Source: Chloroflexi bacterium HGW-Chloroflexi-6 (lineage in GTDB: Bacteria; Chloroflexota; Anaerolineae; Anaerolineales; Villigracilaceae). From it: a stretch of DNA of 64,000 nt. The stretch covers positions 155,805 to 219,804 of the forward strand of contig PHBU01000014.1 of the NCBI GenBank assembly GCA_002840685.1. Reading direction: 5' to 3'. A program made the position numbers and the translations under genes. The notes below the pieces were generated by a model, which saw only the letters and a list, made by a program, of their open reading frames with translations, was not told the DNA's origin and searched no databases. Positions 26,055 to 34,860 of this stretch are shown piece by piece (the stretch's first letter is position 1; the number at the start of each line of letters is the position of its first letter).

Positions 26055-26096
26055 AAGTGGGGCTGCCGCTTGGCAGCCCCACTTGATTATTTTTTG
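26055..26096 (+). terminator. Intrinsic terminator between the two cytochrome genes
   Basis: A perfect 13-bp stem AAGTGGGGCTGCC / GGCAGCCCCACTT followed by GATTATTTTTTG. Partial readthrough could set a high ratio of the first to the second cytochrome. Confidence 0.9.
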
Positions 26097-26134
26097 AAAT
26101 ATGCTTTACCTGCTATTCGCCATGGGAGGTTGTC

Positions 26135-27823
26135 ATGCAATTCAAAGAACGCGTCAAGAATTTCTTTCTTCCAGCGCCAGGCTCTCCGCGCTGGATGTGG
26201 GTTCCCCCAATTTTGGTGATTCTTTTCCTGGGCGCGGCGCTGCTGGGAGGCGGCATCCACGGTTGGGAATATTCCAATTCACCCGAATTCTGCGGAACTG
26301 CCTGTCACACAATGCCACCCCAGAGTGTCACCTATCTTAATTCTCCCCATGCAAATGTCACCTGTGAGGAGTGTCATATCGGCCGGGCTTCATTCCCAGA
26401 TCAAATGATGCGCAAGACACAGGGCATCAAAGAAGCCTATTACATGATTTTCAAGCTCTACGAATACCCCATTCGCGCATCGGCCTTGCAGCCCGCGCGA
26501 AACACCTGCGAAAAATGCCACAAGCCCGAGGCGTTTGCAGGGGACACATTTAGAACAATTAAACACTTCAAGAACGATGTTGAAAATACGCCCTACGATA
26601 CTTACCTGATCTTAAAAACAGGTGGTGGAACCAAAACTGAAAACCAGGGAAAAGGCATTCACTGGCACATCGTCAATACAGTCGAATACTATGAAGCTGA
26701 TTCACTCGGCCAGACCATCCCTTATGTTCGGGTCCACAACGATGATGGCACAACAACCGAATACGTGGACACTGAATCCGGCTTTGACCCCAACACCCTT
26801 GACGAAAGCCAGCTTCAGACGATGGACTGCATCAGTTGTCACAACCGGGTCTCGCACAACTTCAAAGATCCGGCTGCATCCATGGATGATTACCTGGCGC
26901 GCGAAGTGATCGACCCATCCATCCCTGATATTTATGCAAAAGGCATCGAAGTTCTAAGTAAGCCCTATGAAAACCAGGAAATGGGCCTGATTGCCATTGC
27001 CGGGCTGGAAAACTACTACAAAACCTATTATGCCGATTTTTACAACGCCAACACAGCGCTGATCGATAACGCCATCGCCCAAATTCAGACGATTTACAAA
27101 GAAACGGTGTTTATTGAGCAAAAGATCAACTGGGAAACTCACCCGAACAACCTGGGACACATGAAAACAGCCGGTTGCTTCCGTTGTCACGACGGCAAAC
27201 ATTTGAGCATTGAGCAGGAAGCCATTCGCCTTGAGTGCAACCTGTGCCACTCGATCCCCGTTGCAGCCGGGCAGCAAGATTTTGTATCCACAATTGAGAT
27301 CAGCCGCGGACCGGAGCCAGAATCACATCGCAATTCCAACTGGATCAGCCTGCACAACCAGTCCATGGATAAAACCTGCGAGAATTGTCACACGGTTGAA
27401 GATGCGGGCGGCGTTAGCAACACCTCGTTCTGCTCCAACAGCGCCTGTCACGGAAACGTCTTCACGTATGCCGGGTTCGATGCGCCAAAATTGCGCGAAA
27501 TCCTGCAAGAGCAGCTTGCGGTTCAGCCAACTGAAGAACCGCAAAGCCTGGCGTCAGAAGCGCCAAGCTACGATACCAACATCAAAGCCCTTTTCGAGGC
27601 CAAGTGTGCCGTATGTCATGGAGAAGTCGCATCAAGCGGATTAAGTGTGATAACTTTTGAATCGCTAATGCAAGGCTCAGACGATGGCGCGGTAATCATC
27701 CCCGGCGACCCAGATGGCAGTAAACTGGTTCAGGTACAAAGCGAGAAGCACTTTGCGAACTTCACTGCTGAAGAATTGGAATTCATCAAGCAGTGGATCG
27801 AAGCCGGTGCCCCAGAAAATTAA
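26135..27823 (+). CDS. Membrane-anchored multihaem cytochrome c (NapC/NrfH-like N-terminus, PSCyt1-like C-terminus)
   Basis: A protein of 562 residues. One membrane anchor (about 22-41) leads into a NapC/NrfH-like first haem site (EFCGTACHTMPPQS). Seven regular CxxCH motifs are visible (CEECH, CEKCH, CISCH, CFRCH, CNLCH, CENCH, CAVCH), plus two with longer spacing: CGTACH near residue 53 (CX3CH) and CSNSACH near 432 (CX4CH). That gives about nine haems. The last 80 residues, with AKCAVCHG, PGDPDGSKLV and IKQWIEAGAP, resemble planctomycete-type cytochrome domains. It could take electrons from quinol and pass them to the hexahaem lipoprotein encoded upstream. Confidence 0.88.
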   Translation: MQFKERVKNFFLPAPGSPRWMWVPPILVILFLGAALLGGGIHGWEYSNSPEFCGTACHTMPPQSVTYLNSPHANVTCEECHIGRASFPDQMMRKTQGIKEAYYMIFKLYEYPIRASALQPARNTCEKCHKPEAFAGDTFRTIKHFKNDVENTPYDTYLILKTGGGTKTENQGKGIHWHIVNTVEYYEADSLGQTIPYVRVHNDDGTTTEYVDTESGFDPNTLDESQLQTMDCISCHNRVSHNFKDPAASMDDYLAREVIDPSIPDIYAKGIEVLSKPYENQEMGLIAIAGLENYYKTYYADFYNANTALIDNAIAQIQTIYKETVFIEQKINWETHPNNLGHMKTAGCFRCHDGKHLSIEQEAIRLECNLCHSIPVAAGQQDFVSTIEISRGPEPESHRNSNWISLHNQSMDKTCENCHTVEDAGGVSNTSFCSNSACHGNVFTYAGFDAPKLREILQEQLAVQPTEEPQSLASEAPSYDTNIKALFEAKCAVCHGEVASSGLSVITFESLMQGSDDGAVIIPGDPDGSKLVQVQSEKHFANFTAEELEFIKQWIEAGAPEN

Positions 27824-27845
27824 ATTGAAGTTGAGTGGACAAGCA

Positions 27846-27882
27846 GAAAAAGGACGCGGTCTGTGAACTGCGTCCTTTTTCT
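27846..27882 (+). terminator. Intrinsic terminator after the second cytochrome gene
   Basis: Arms AAAAAGGACGC and GCGTCCTTTTT around a 12-nt loop, 23 bases past the stop codon. Confidence 0.88.
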
Positions 27883-27962
27883 TTGGGTTACGCAAGATAA
27901 AATCATGACAAACTGTGGGGTAAAATTGAGTTGGTATTTATCCGCCGTCAAAAAGGCACAAC

Positions 27963-28520
27963 ATGAACCCCTACTGCGATTACTGCAATGCCCACCCCGA
28001 AGACACCTACAACCGAGACTACCACGACAGCGAATACGGATTCCCGATCACGGATGACAATCTGCTTTTCGAACGCCTGATCCTTGAAATCAACCAGGCC
28101 GGATTGTCGTGGATCACGATTCTCAAGAAAGCCGAGAACTTCCGCCGCGCTTATAATGGATTCGATCTCGAAACGGTGGCAGGCTACGGGGAGATTGACA
28201 TCGCCCGGCTCCTGGGCGACGCCGGGATCATCCGCAACCGGTTAAAGGTCAACGCGGCGATAGAAAACGCGAAGCGGATCCGGGCCTTGTATCCCGAATA
28301 CGGTTCCTTCAAGGGCTGGCTCGATGCCCATCACCCGCTCAGCAAAGATGCGTGGACAAAATTGTTCAAGAAAACCTTCCTGTTTACCGGCGGCGAGATC
28401 GTCGGCGAGTTTCTGATGTCTGCCGGCTACCTGCCCGGCGCGCACAGTGAAGATTGCCCGATTTTTGCACAAGTTGCCCAAAAATCACCCGCCTGGATGA
28501 CAACAACCGGGAGAGAGTAA
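27963..28520 (+). CDS. tag: DNA-3-methyladenine glycosylase I
   Basis: A base-excision repair enzyme of 185 residues that removes 3-methyladenine from alkylated DNA. It follows E. coli Tag: an N-terminal Cys (MNPYC), the zinc-ligand His in DYHDSEYGFP, the substrate-pocket Glu and QAGLSWITILKK motif, DAGIIRNRLKV, and the C-terminal zinc pair His and Cys in GAHSEDCPI. All four zinc ligands are therefore present. The start has only a weak ribosome binding site. The next gene starts four bases after its stop, suggesting co-transcription with the following cluster. Confidence 0.95.
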   Translation: MNPYCDYCNAHPEDTYNRDYHDSEYGFPITDDNLLFERLILEINQAGLSWITILKKAENFRRAYNGFDLETVAGYGEIDIARLLGDAGIIRNRLKVNAAIENAKRIRALYPEYGSFKGWLDAHHPLSKDAWTKLFKKTFLFTGGEIVGEFLMSAGYLPGAHSEDCPIFAQVAQKSPAWMTTTGRE

Positions 28521-28524
28521 GCCC

Positions 28525-29253
28525 ATGGCTACCTGGATCGCCCACCTGCGCCTGGCGGAGAACCTGCTCAAGCGCATCCCCAACCTGGATGAGTCCCAAT
28601 TTGCGATCGGGAATGTTGCCCCCGATTCGGGTATCCCCGATGAAAACTGGGAAAAATTCAACCCGCCGCCTGAAGTGACCCATTTCAAAATTTCTGAAGG
28701 CGTTCATAAAAATATTGCCGACCTCAAGTTTTACAGGCAATACCTGGCGGATGTAAAACCAGAAGATGCGGCCCGCTTTTCCTTGCGCCTGGGATATTTC
28801 TTCCACCTTGTGACAGATAACCTTTGGTCGATCAAAATCGGCATCCCAACCACAGAACGCTACCCGCAAGAATTTGCAGCCGACCCGAAATTCATCTGGA
28901 CGGTCAAGGGCGATTGGTACGGCCTCGATTTCATCCACGTTCGCGACCATCCCGACTCTTTGTTCTGGCGGGTTTTCCTGCAAGCCCACCCGCTCAACTT
29001 CGACCTGGATTTTCTGCCCCTGGCTGCCGTTGAACAACAGTTGCAATATATTAAAGAGTTTTACCAGAGAACAGACGAAAAGATCCAGGCATATTACACG
29101 CGTGACTATTCTTATTTGAGCCAGGCAGAGATGGACCGGTTCATTGCTGAGACAACGGATACCCTCGAGCAGGTTTACCTGGCACTCTGGCGCAGCAAAA
29201 TAAACCCGAACAGCCACCTGTCAGCCCTGCAACTGCTGGAAACGATACAATGA
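28525..29253 (+). CDS. Zinc-dependent phospholipase C-like protein
   Basis: A soluble protein of 242 residues matching the zinc-dependent phospholipase C / S1-P1-like family. It starts with ATWIAHLRLAENLL (an early His), and has IGNVAPDSGIPDENW and FKISEGVHKNIADL (Asp and His ligands), then LRLGYFFHLVTDNLW (His and Asp ligands). No signal peptide is seen, so a cytoplasmic role is likely and phospholipase activity itself is unproven. It starts just after tag and overlaps the next gene by four bases (ATGA). Confidence 0.75.
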   Translation: MATWIAHLRLAENLLKRIPNLDESQFAIGNVAPDSGIPDENWEKFNPPPEVTHFKISEGVHKNIADLKFYRQYLADVKPEDAARFSLRLGYFFHLVTDNLWSIKIGIPTTERYPQEFAADPKFIWTVKGDWYGLDFIHVRDHPDSLFWRVFLQAHPLNFDLDFLPLAAVEQQLQYIKEFYQRTDEKIQAYYTRDYSYLSQAEMDRFIAETTDTLEQVYLALWRSKINPNSHLSALQLLETIQ

Positions 29254-30053
29254 AAACATCCATTATCCCCACCGCAGAACCTTTTTTCTTCCCTGGTGCT
29301 TCGACCGTTTCGACAAGCCCTGCGCAGACAACCGGCATCCTGCTCACGCACGGATTTACCGGCGCACCCAAGGAAATGCGCTGGATGGGCGAATATCTGA
29401 CCCAAGAGGGCTATCCCTGCCTGGGCGTGCGTTTGGCCGGGCACGCCACCTGCCCCGAAGATATGATCCGCTCGACACATGCGGATTGGCTGGCCTCGGT
29501 TGAAGACGGTTACCACCTGCTGCGCGGCGTTTGCGAGCAGGTGGTGCTGGTCGGGCTTTCGATGGGCGGCGTACTATCACTGATCAGTGCAACCCGCCTG
29601 CCGGTTCTGGGCGTGGTCGCGATGGCAACTCCCTACGGGCTGCCCGAAGACTGGCGCTTGGAGCATACCCAACTGCTAAGCAGATTCATTCCCTACATGC
29701 CCAAATCCAAAGATGCACCCGGAAGCGGCTGGTTCGACAAAGCCGCCTGGCAGGAGCACGTCTCTTACCCGCAAAACCCCCTGCGCTCGATCGGCGAGCT
29801 CAAAAAACTGCTTGCACTGTTGCGAGCCAGCCTGCCGGAGGTCAATGCTCCGACCCTGCTGATCTACTCTCAAGATGACAAATACCTGCCACTCGGCAGC
29901 CTGAACAGCCTGGACTATATCTACAGTCACATCGGTTCAGCCCGCAAAGATAAGCTGGTTATCAGCGGCTCCGGCCATGTCATCCCGCGCGATGCCCAAC
30001 GCGGGCAAGCCTTCGAAGCCGCGGCCCAATTTATCCGCAGTCTCGCAGCGTAG
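29250..30053 (+). CDS. Alpha/beta hydrolase, carboxylesterase-like
   Basis: An esterase-like protein of 267 residues. It shows the oxyanion-hole motif LLTHGFTGAPKEM, the nucleophile Ser in LVGLSMGGVLSL, a late Asp (SQDDKYLP) and His (SGSGHVIPRD). It is closest to Est30/YvaK-type carboxylesterases, which open with a short N-terminal strand directly before HGF. Here residues 17-26 (ASTVSTSPAQ) add an extra loop encoded by a repeat-like sequence. It overlaps the phospholipase-like gene (ATGA). Confidence 0.87.
   Translation: MKTSIIPTAEPFFFPGASTVSTSPAQTTGILLTHGFTGAPKEMRWMGEYLTQEGYPCLGVRLAGHATCPEDMIRSTHADWLASVEDGYHLLRGVCEQVVLVGLSMGGVLSLISATRLPVLGVVAMATPYGLPEDWRLEHTQLLSRFIPYMPKSKDAPGSGWFDKAAWQEHVSYPQNPLRSIGELKKLLALLRASLPEVNAPTLLIYSQDDKYLPLGSLNSLDYIYSHIGSARKDKLVISGSGHVIPRDAQRGQAFEAAAQFIRSLAA
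29298..29327. repeat. Repeat-like 30-base in-frame insertion in the esterase gene
   Basis: GCTTCGACCGTTTCGACAAG followed by CCCTGCGCAG encodes ten residues missing from the related hydrolase at 42220-43044. It resembles the common 'ttcgacaagctcagc' class of dispersed repeats. Confidence 0.4.
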
Positions 30054-30096
30054 GCCTTTCCTTCTGCATTCTGACTTCACCTTTCACCCTTAACCT

Positions 30097-31239
30097 ATGA
30101 ACCCTTCCCTGCTCTGGCTGGCCGCCGCCCTGTTTACCTGGGGTGCCGGCGAAGGCATGTTCTTTTACTTCCAACCGCTTTACCTGCAACAGCTCGGAGC
30201 AGACCCGCTCACCATCGGCGGCATCTTGAGTGTGGCCGGTATCGCCATGACGGTCGCCCACATCCCGGCTGGCTACCTGGCCGACCGTATCGGCCGTCGT
30301 CCACTGTTGATCGCGGCCTGGGTGGTCGGGGTTATCGCTGCCTCACTGATGGCCCTGGCATCCAGCCTGTGGCCTTTCGTTGCCGGGCTGTTGCTGTACG
30401 GTTTTACCACTTTCGTCTCATCGCCGCTCAGCAGCTACACCACCGCCGCGCGCGGCAAGTGGAGCGTCGCCCGCGCCCTGACCCTGGTTTCAGCCTCCTT
30501 CAACCTGGGAATGGTCATCGGCCCATTGACCGGAGGCTGGATCGGCGACAATTTCGGCATTCGCACCATCTATTTTATTGCAACGGGACTCTTCGTCCTT
30601 TCGACATTTCTAATCACGATGATCCGCTCCCAGCCCCGAGATGTTCACAGTGCGGACTCCCCGCCGCCCGGGTTGCTAAAAAATCAGCGTTATCTCAGCT
30701 TTTTGGCGCTGGCCTTCGCCGTGACCTTTGCCACTTTTCTGGCCCAACCACTCACCCCCAATTTTCTGCAAAACGAACGTGGATTAAATCTGAGCCAGGT
30801 CGGCCTGCTTGGCACTTTGGGCGGCATCGGCAACGTGGTGCTCAGCCTGCAATTCGGGCGGCTCAAAGCCCGCACCGGATACATTCTCAGCCAGGCATCG
30901 GTCTTCCTGTTTGCCCTGCTGATCTGGCAAGGGACCGGCCTGATGTTTTACGGACTGGCCTACTTCCTGCTCGGCGGGTTACGCGCCGCGCGCTCGCTGG
31001 CCACCGCCCAGATCCGCCCGCTGATCCATGAATCACAGATGGGGCTGGCTTACGGAATGGCCGATACCGCCCTCAACTCCACGATGGTCATCGCCCCCCT
31101 GTTGGCCGGGTTTCTATACCAGACCCAGCCAGACCTGGTTTACCCGGTTGCGCTGGGATTCCTGTTTCTCGTTCTGCTGGGATCTTTCTTTTTTGCCCCG
31201 CATGAAGAAGCCCTAGACACCCAAATGGAGCAAACATGA
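30097..31239 (+). CDS. Major facilitator superfamily transporter
   Basis: An integral membrane transporter of 380 residues with about 12 predicted spans. The loop between spans 2 and 3 carries the family motif GYLADRIGRRPLLI, and a pseudo-repeat follows in the second half (LQFGRLKARTGYIL). It belongs to the drug/metabolite efflux-like MFS group, but the substrate is not predictable. It has a weak ribosome binding site and overlaps the next gene by four bases (ATGA). Confidence 0.88.
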   Translation: MNPSLLWLAAALFTWGAGEGMFFYFQPLYLQQLGADPLTIGGILSVAGIAMTVAHIPAGYLADRIGRRPLLIAAWVVGVIAASLMALASSLWPFVAGLLLYGFTTFVSSPLSSYTTAARGKWSVARALTLVSASFNLGMVIGPLTGGWIGDNFGIRTIYFIATGLFVLSTFLITMIRSQPRDVHSADSPPPGLLKNQRYLSFLALAFAVTFATFLAQPLTPNFLQNERGLNLSQVGLLGTLGGIGNVVLSLQFGRLKARTGYILSQASVFLFALLIWQGTGLMFYGLAYFLLGGLRAARSLATAQIRPLIHESQMGLAYGMADTALNSTMVIAPLLAGFLYQTQPDLVYPVALGFLFLVLLGSFFFAPHEEALDTQMEQT

Positions 31240-31877
31240 GCCTTGAAATTGCAGCCTTCACCCTGGGCCCGGTCCAGACCAACGCTTACCTGGTAGCCGA
31301 TCCGCAGAGCAAAGAAGCCGCGGTTATCGACCCGTCCTGGGATGGACATCTGATCCTGGCCGAAGCCCAAAAGCGCGGCTGGCGCATCGGGCACCTATGG
31401 TACACCCACGCTCACTTCGACCACATTGGCGGCGCAGCGGCGATTGCCGATGCGCTCAACCCGCTGCCGCTGGTTGCCCTGCACCCGGCAGATCACGTTC
31501 TATGGCGGGCAGGCGGCGGCGGACGCATGTTCGGACTGCCAATTGACCCTGGGCCCGAACCTTCGATTGACTTTGTGCATGGCCAAACCCTGCGGCTGGG
31601 TTCCAATATTTTTGAAGTGCGCTACACCCCAGGCCACACCCCCGGCCATGTTGTTTTTTACTGTGCGGCAGAAAACATCTGCTTTTGCGGCGACCTGATT
31701 TTCGCCCACTCGGTCGGGCGCACCGACCTGCCCGGCGGCAGTTGGGATACGCTCGTTCAAAGCATCCGCGAACAAATCTACAGCCTGCCAGAAAGCACGC
31801 GCCTGCTCTCAGGCCACGGCCCTGAAACCACCGTCGGCGAGGAGAAGGTCTCGAACCCCTTCGTACAGGAGTTTTAA
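31236..31877 (+). CDS. Metallo-beta-lactamase fold hydrolase, glyoxalase II-like
   Basis: A hydrolase of 213 residues with the binuclear metal motif THAHFDHIGG, then TPGHTPGHVVFY (His), GDLIFAHSVGRTDLPGG (Asp) and LLSGHGPETTVG (His). The set and spacing match the short glyoxalase II-like proteins (YcbL type). Its start overlaps the MFS gene, and it is followed four bases later by the SLC13 gene, so these three are likely one operon. The true substrate is uncertain, and glutathione use is doubtful in this type of organism. Confidence 0.9.
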   Translation: MSLEIAAFTLGPVQTNAYLVADPQSKEAAVIDPSWDGHLILAEAQKRGWRIGHLWYTHAHFDHIGGAAAIADALNPLPLVALHPADHVLWRAGGGGRMFGLPIDPGPEPSIDFVHGQTLRLGSNIFEVRYTPGHTPGHVVFYCAAENICFCGDLIFAHSVGRTDLPGGSWDTLVQSIREQIYSLPESTRLLSGHGPETTVGEEKVSNPFVQEF

Positions 31878-31881
31878 AGTC

Positions 31882-33660
31882 ATGACTCTGCCAATCTTAC
31901 TGTTACTGATCATTGTAGCAATCGCGTTGCTATTATTCTGGTTCGAGTGGGTCCCGCCCGATGTAACAGCATTGGGAATTCTGCTGGCACTTATTATTTT
32001 AAAGCTCGTGCCTCTGGATCAGGCGTTTGCCGGTTTTGGCAGTGATACCGTAATCCTGTTACTTGGGCTGTTGATCATGACAGCAGCATTAATGCGGACC
32101 GGGGTGGTGGAGGTCGTAAGCCAGCAATTATTGCAATTTACAAGCAAGCACCCGGGCAGTTTGTTGCCGGCAATCATGGCAGTAGTGGCGATGTTAAGCA
32201 CCGTAATTAGTAATACGGCCGCAGCTGCTTTCTTCCTGCCTGTGGTTTTGAGACTTAGCCAACGCTTAAAAATGAGCGCTTCACGTTTGTTGATGCCCAT
32301 GGCATTTGCCGCAATTTTAGCCAGCTCGATGACACTGGTCAGCACATCAACCAATATCGTTGTGAGCGGCTTAATGACCCAGGCCGGTTTGCAGCCAATC
32401 GGGATGTTCGAACTGACTCCGGTGGGCGCGCCGGTCTTGGTGGTGGGTTTGCTGTATATGTTGCTATTTGGGCAGCGCTTAATCCCCGAGCGTACATCCC
32501 CGCAAACCCTGACCGACACGTTTGGTCTGCGGCCTTATTTAGCCGAATTACAGATCTCACCCGACTCGGCGCTGGCTGGCAAAACCTTGGCACAATCGAA
32601 CCTGGGCCAAAATTATGACTTGATGGTTCTGGCAATTATTCGAGAAGGAAAACGCAAACTTGATCCGTCAGCAAACACTATTTTGTTGGCGGAGGATAAA
32701 CTTCTGGTGGAAGGCTCATCGGATGCAATTTTGAAGATCAAGGATATTTCAGGGATCGATATCCAGGCCGACGCCAAGTTTTCCGATGAAGATTTGCAAG
32801 GTAATATTTTACGGCTGGCTGAAGTTGTCATATTGCAAGGTTCACCGTTTATCGGGCGTACCCCAAAGGCCCTGCATATGCGCGAGCGCTATCAAATTCA
32901 GGTGCTTGCCATCAATCGCCGGACCGGGGTGATCCACTCCAAAATTGCAGACACACGCCTGCAACTGGGAGATGTCTTACTGGTCCAGGGCAACGAACCC
33001 CAAATTGCCGCGCTGCAAAACGAAAGCGTGTTGGATGTGCTTGGCATAAAAGAAGCGCAACGCTTCAACCCCCAGCAAGCCTGGACCGTGATCGCGATTT
33101 TTGCGGGAGCGCTCTTGCTGGGGACTCTGGGCCTCGTTCCGCTGCCGGTGGCAATGTTATTGGGGGCGCTGATGGTGTTTTTAACGCGCTGCATCACGCC
33201 AGACGATGCCTATCGTCAGCTGGACTGGAAGGTGTTGATTCTGATTGGCAGCATGCTGGGGCTGGGCGTGGCAATGCAATCCACTGGCACAGCAGGCTTT
33301 TTGGCTGAAATCCTGGCATCTCAAGTTAAGGAGTGGAATCCTCTCTGGCTATTGACAGGCTTTTTTGTGCTGACGGTGCTTTTAACCCAGCCAATGTCTA
33401 ATCAGGCAGCCGCGGCAGTCGTAATCCCGGTTGCGCTGCAAACAGCCGTGCAGTTGGGCTTGAATCCGCGTACCTTTGCCATGATGATCGCAATTGCAGC
33501 CAGCACTTCCTATTTGACCCCACTCGAACCAGCCTGTCTGATGATCTATGGACCCGGGCATTATCGTTTTATGGATTTTCTAAAAGTCGGCGGCTTGCTA
33601 ACTTTCTTTGTGTATATCTTGGCCATTCTTCTGACGCCCCTGATTTGGCCCTTATTTTAG
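31882..33660 (+). CDS. SLC13/DASS-type anion permease with two RCK_C domains
   Basis: A transporter of 592 residues. The N-terminal half-transporter (1-200) and C-terminal half (about 395-592) are hydrophobic, with the repeated motifs VISNTAAAAFFLPVVL and PMSNQAAAAVVIPVAL, which form the substrate/sodium-site loops. The cytoplasmic middle (210-380) has two TrkA-C regulatory domains (ELQISPDSALAGKTLAQ and VVILQGSPFIGRTPKAL). This design is typical of divalent-anion transporters for sulfate, phosphate or dicarboxylates. It lies at the end of the MFS-hydrolase operon. Confidence 0.9.
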   Translation: MTLPILLLLIIVAIALLLFWFEWVPPDVTALGILLALIILKLVPLDQAFAGFGSDTVILLLGLLIMTAALMRTGVVEVVSQQLLQFTSKHPGSLLPAIMAVVAMLSTVISNTAAAAFFLPVVLRLSQRLKMSASRLLMPMAFAAILASSMTLVSTSTNIVVSGLMTQAGLQPIGMFELTPVGAPVLVVGLLYMLLFGQRLIPERTSPQTLTDTFGLRPYLAELQISPDSALAGKTLAQSNLGQNYDLMVLAIIREGKRKLDPSANTILLAEDKLLVEGSSDAILKIKDISGIDIQADAKFSDEDLQGNILRLAEVVILQGSPFIGRTPKALHMRERYQIQVLAINRRTGVIHSKIADTRLQLGDVLLVQGNEPQIAALQNESVLDVLGIKEAQRFNPQQAWTVIAIFAGALLLGTLGLVPLPVAMLLGALMVFLTRCITPDDAYRQLDWKVLILIGSMLGLGVAMQSTGTAGFLAEILASQVKEWNPLWLLTGFFVLTVLLTQPMSNQAAAAVVIPVALQTAVQLGLNPRTFAMMIAIAASTSYLTPLEPACLMIYGPGHYRFMDFLKVGGLLTFFVYILAILLTPLIWPLF

Positions 33661-33728
33661 GAAATTTCTAAAAAAGACGCAACAAAATCAGATAAAATAC
33701 GTACAATTTACTTACAAGGAGAAAAAAC

Positions 33729-34808
33729 ATGAAATCACCGTCCGCCCCATCATTCAAGATTCCGCAAGCGCTCATCTGGTTGGTTGTGATCATCATCGCC
33801 GCAATCGTTTTTCTAAGCGTGATCCGAAACTTCTGGTATTTCGAAGTCATCGAAAACGATCAGATTGGCATCAAAATTCGCGCTGGCCAGATTATCGAAA
33901 TTGTCCAGCCAGGCATCGCCTATGATTTTGGGCTGTTCGTGCAGCTCGTAAAGATCAAAACCAGCTCGGTCGCCATCACAGTGGATGATGCCGAACTGAT
34001 CACATCTGACAAGCAGCGCGTTGGCTTGCAAGTCTCGGCCGATGTCTTCAGGCCCGGCGAGCCGGATATCGTTATCGCCAATTACTCCGACTATAAAAAT
34101 TTATACATCGACGATGGCGCTCTGCAGCTCAGAATGCAGGCATTTACCCTGCAGGCCATGAAAGTCTGCGTGGGCAATAAAAAATTTGACGAAGCGGTCA
34201 TCGGCTCAGGCCGCGATGCGCTCCGCGAATGCATTGACGAAGAGCTGAGTAAGCTGGCTTCCCCACTTGGCCTGGAAGTTCGCAACGTGGCTGTTCCCCA
34301 GGTAAGCATCTCGCCTGAAGTCCAGGTCGCGCTGGATGCGATTGTTCAGAGTCGTCTGTTGACAGAAAAAGCCAAACAGGACGCCGAGAAGGCCAAACAA
34401 GAATCAGCAGCCCTGCAGGCCGTCGAGGAAGGCCGCATCCGTGTCGAGCAATCACGGCTGCAAGAAGAGGCCCGCCAGCAAGTAACCTTGCAGGAACTGA
34501 AAAAACAGCAGCTAGAAGCCGCCCTTTCGGTGATCGAACAGGAAAAAATCAACGCCGAGGCCCAGCTTGAATTAACCATTATTCAGCAGCAGGTGGCCCA
34601 GGAGCAAGCCCTGGTCGACCTGGCTGAAGAGATCGCCCTGGCAGAACTTTACGCCACATCTCCCGAATATGTCGCCCTGCAAATGGCCCTGGCAAACGCC
34701 AGTGCCATCAAAGACACCGACAAACTGATCTTCACCCAGGACGGCGTCTTCCCCAACCTGATTTTCTCCAACAATGGGGTGCTGCCTACCTTTGCAGTGC
34801 CTGAATAA
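33729..34808 (+). CDS. SPFH/band 7 domain membrane protein
   Basis: A protein of 359 residues. One N-terminal membrane anchor (about 16-33) leads into a band 7 domain (about 38-210, with AGQIIEIVQPGIAYDFGLF and LGLEVRNVAVPQVSIS), and then a long charged coiled coil rich in Gln, Glu and Ala (about 215-310). Proteins of this kind form membrane microdomain scaffolds and often protect partner membrane proteins. AAGGAG precedes the ATG, and a GATAAAATA sequence about 35 bases upstream could be a -10 element. No NfeD-like partner is adjacent. Confidence 0.88.
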   Translation: MKSPSAPSFKIPQALIWLVVIIIAAIVFLSVIRNFWYFEVIENDQIGIKIRAGQIIEIVQPGIAYDFGLFVQLVKIKTSSVAITVDDAELITSDKQRVGLQVSADVFRPGEPDIVIANYSDYKNLYIDDGALQLRMQAFTLQAMKVCVGNKKFDEAVIGSGRDALRECIDEELSKLASPLGLEVRNVAVPQVSISPEVQVALDAIVQSRLLTEKAKQDAEKAKQESAALQAVEEGRIRVEQSRLQEEARQQVTLQELKKQQLEAALSVIEQEKINAEAQLELTIIQQQVAQEQALVDLAEEIALAELYATSPEYVALQMALANASAIKDTDKLIFTQDGVFPNLIFSNNGVLPTFAVPE

Positions 34809-34830
34809 AACCAATTTACCCTTCAAAAAC

Positions 34831-34860
34831 AAAATCCCGGTCATTTGGCCGGGATTTTTG
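34831..34860. terminator. Bidirectional intrinsic terminator
   Basis: Arms AAAATCCCGG and CCGGGATTTTT around TCATTTGG, between convergent genes. It overlaps the end of the M28 peptidase gene, serves both directions, and is AT-flanked on both sides. Confidence 0.85.
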
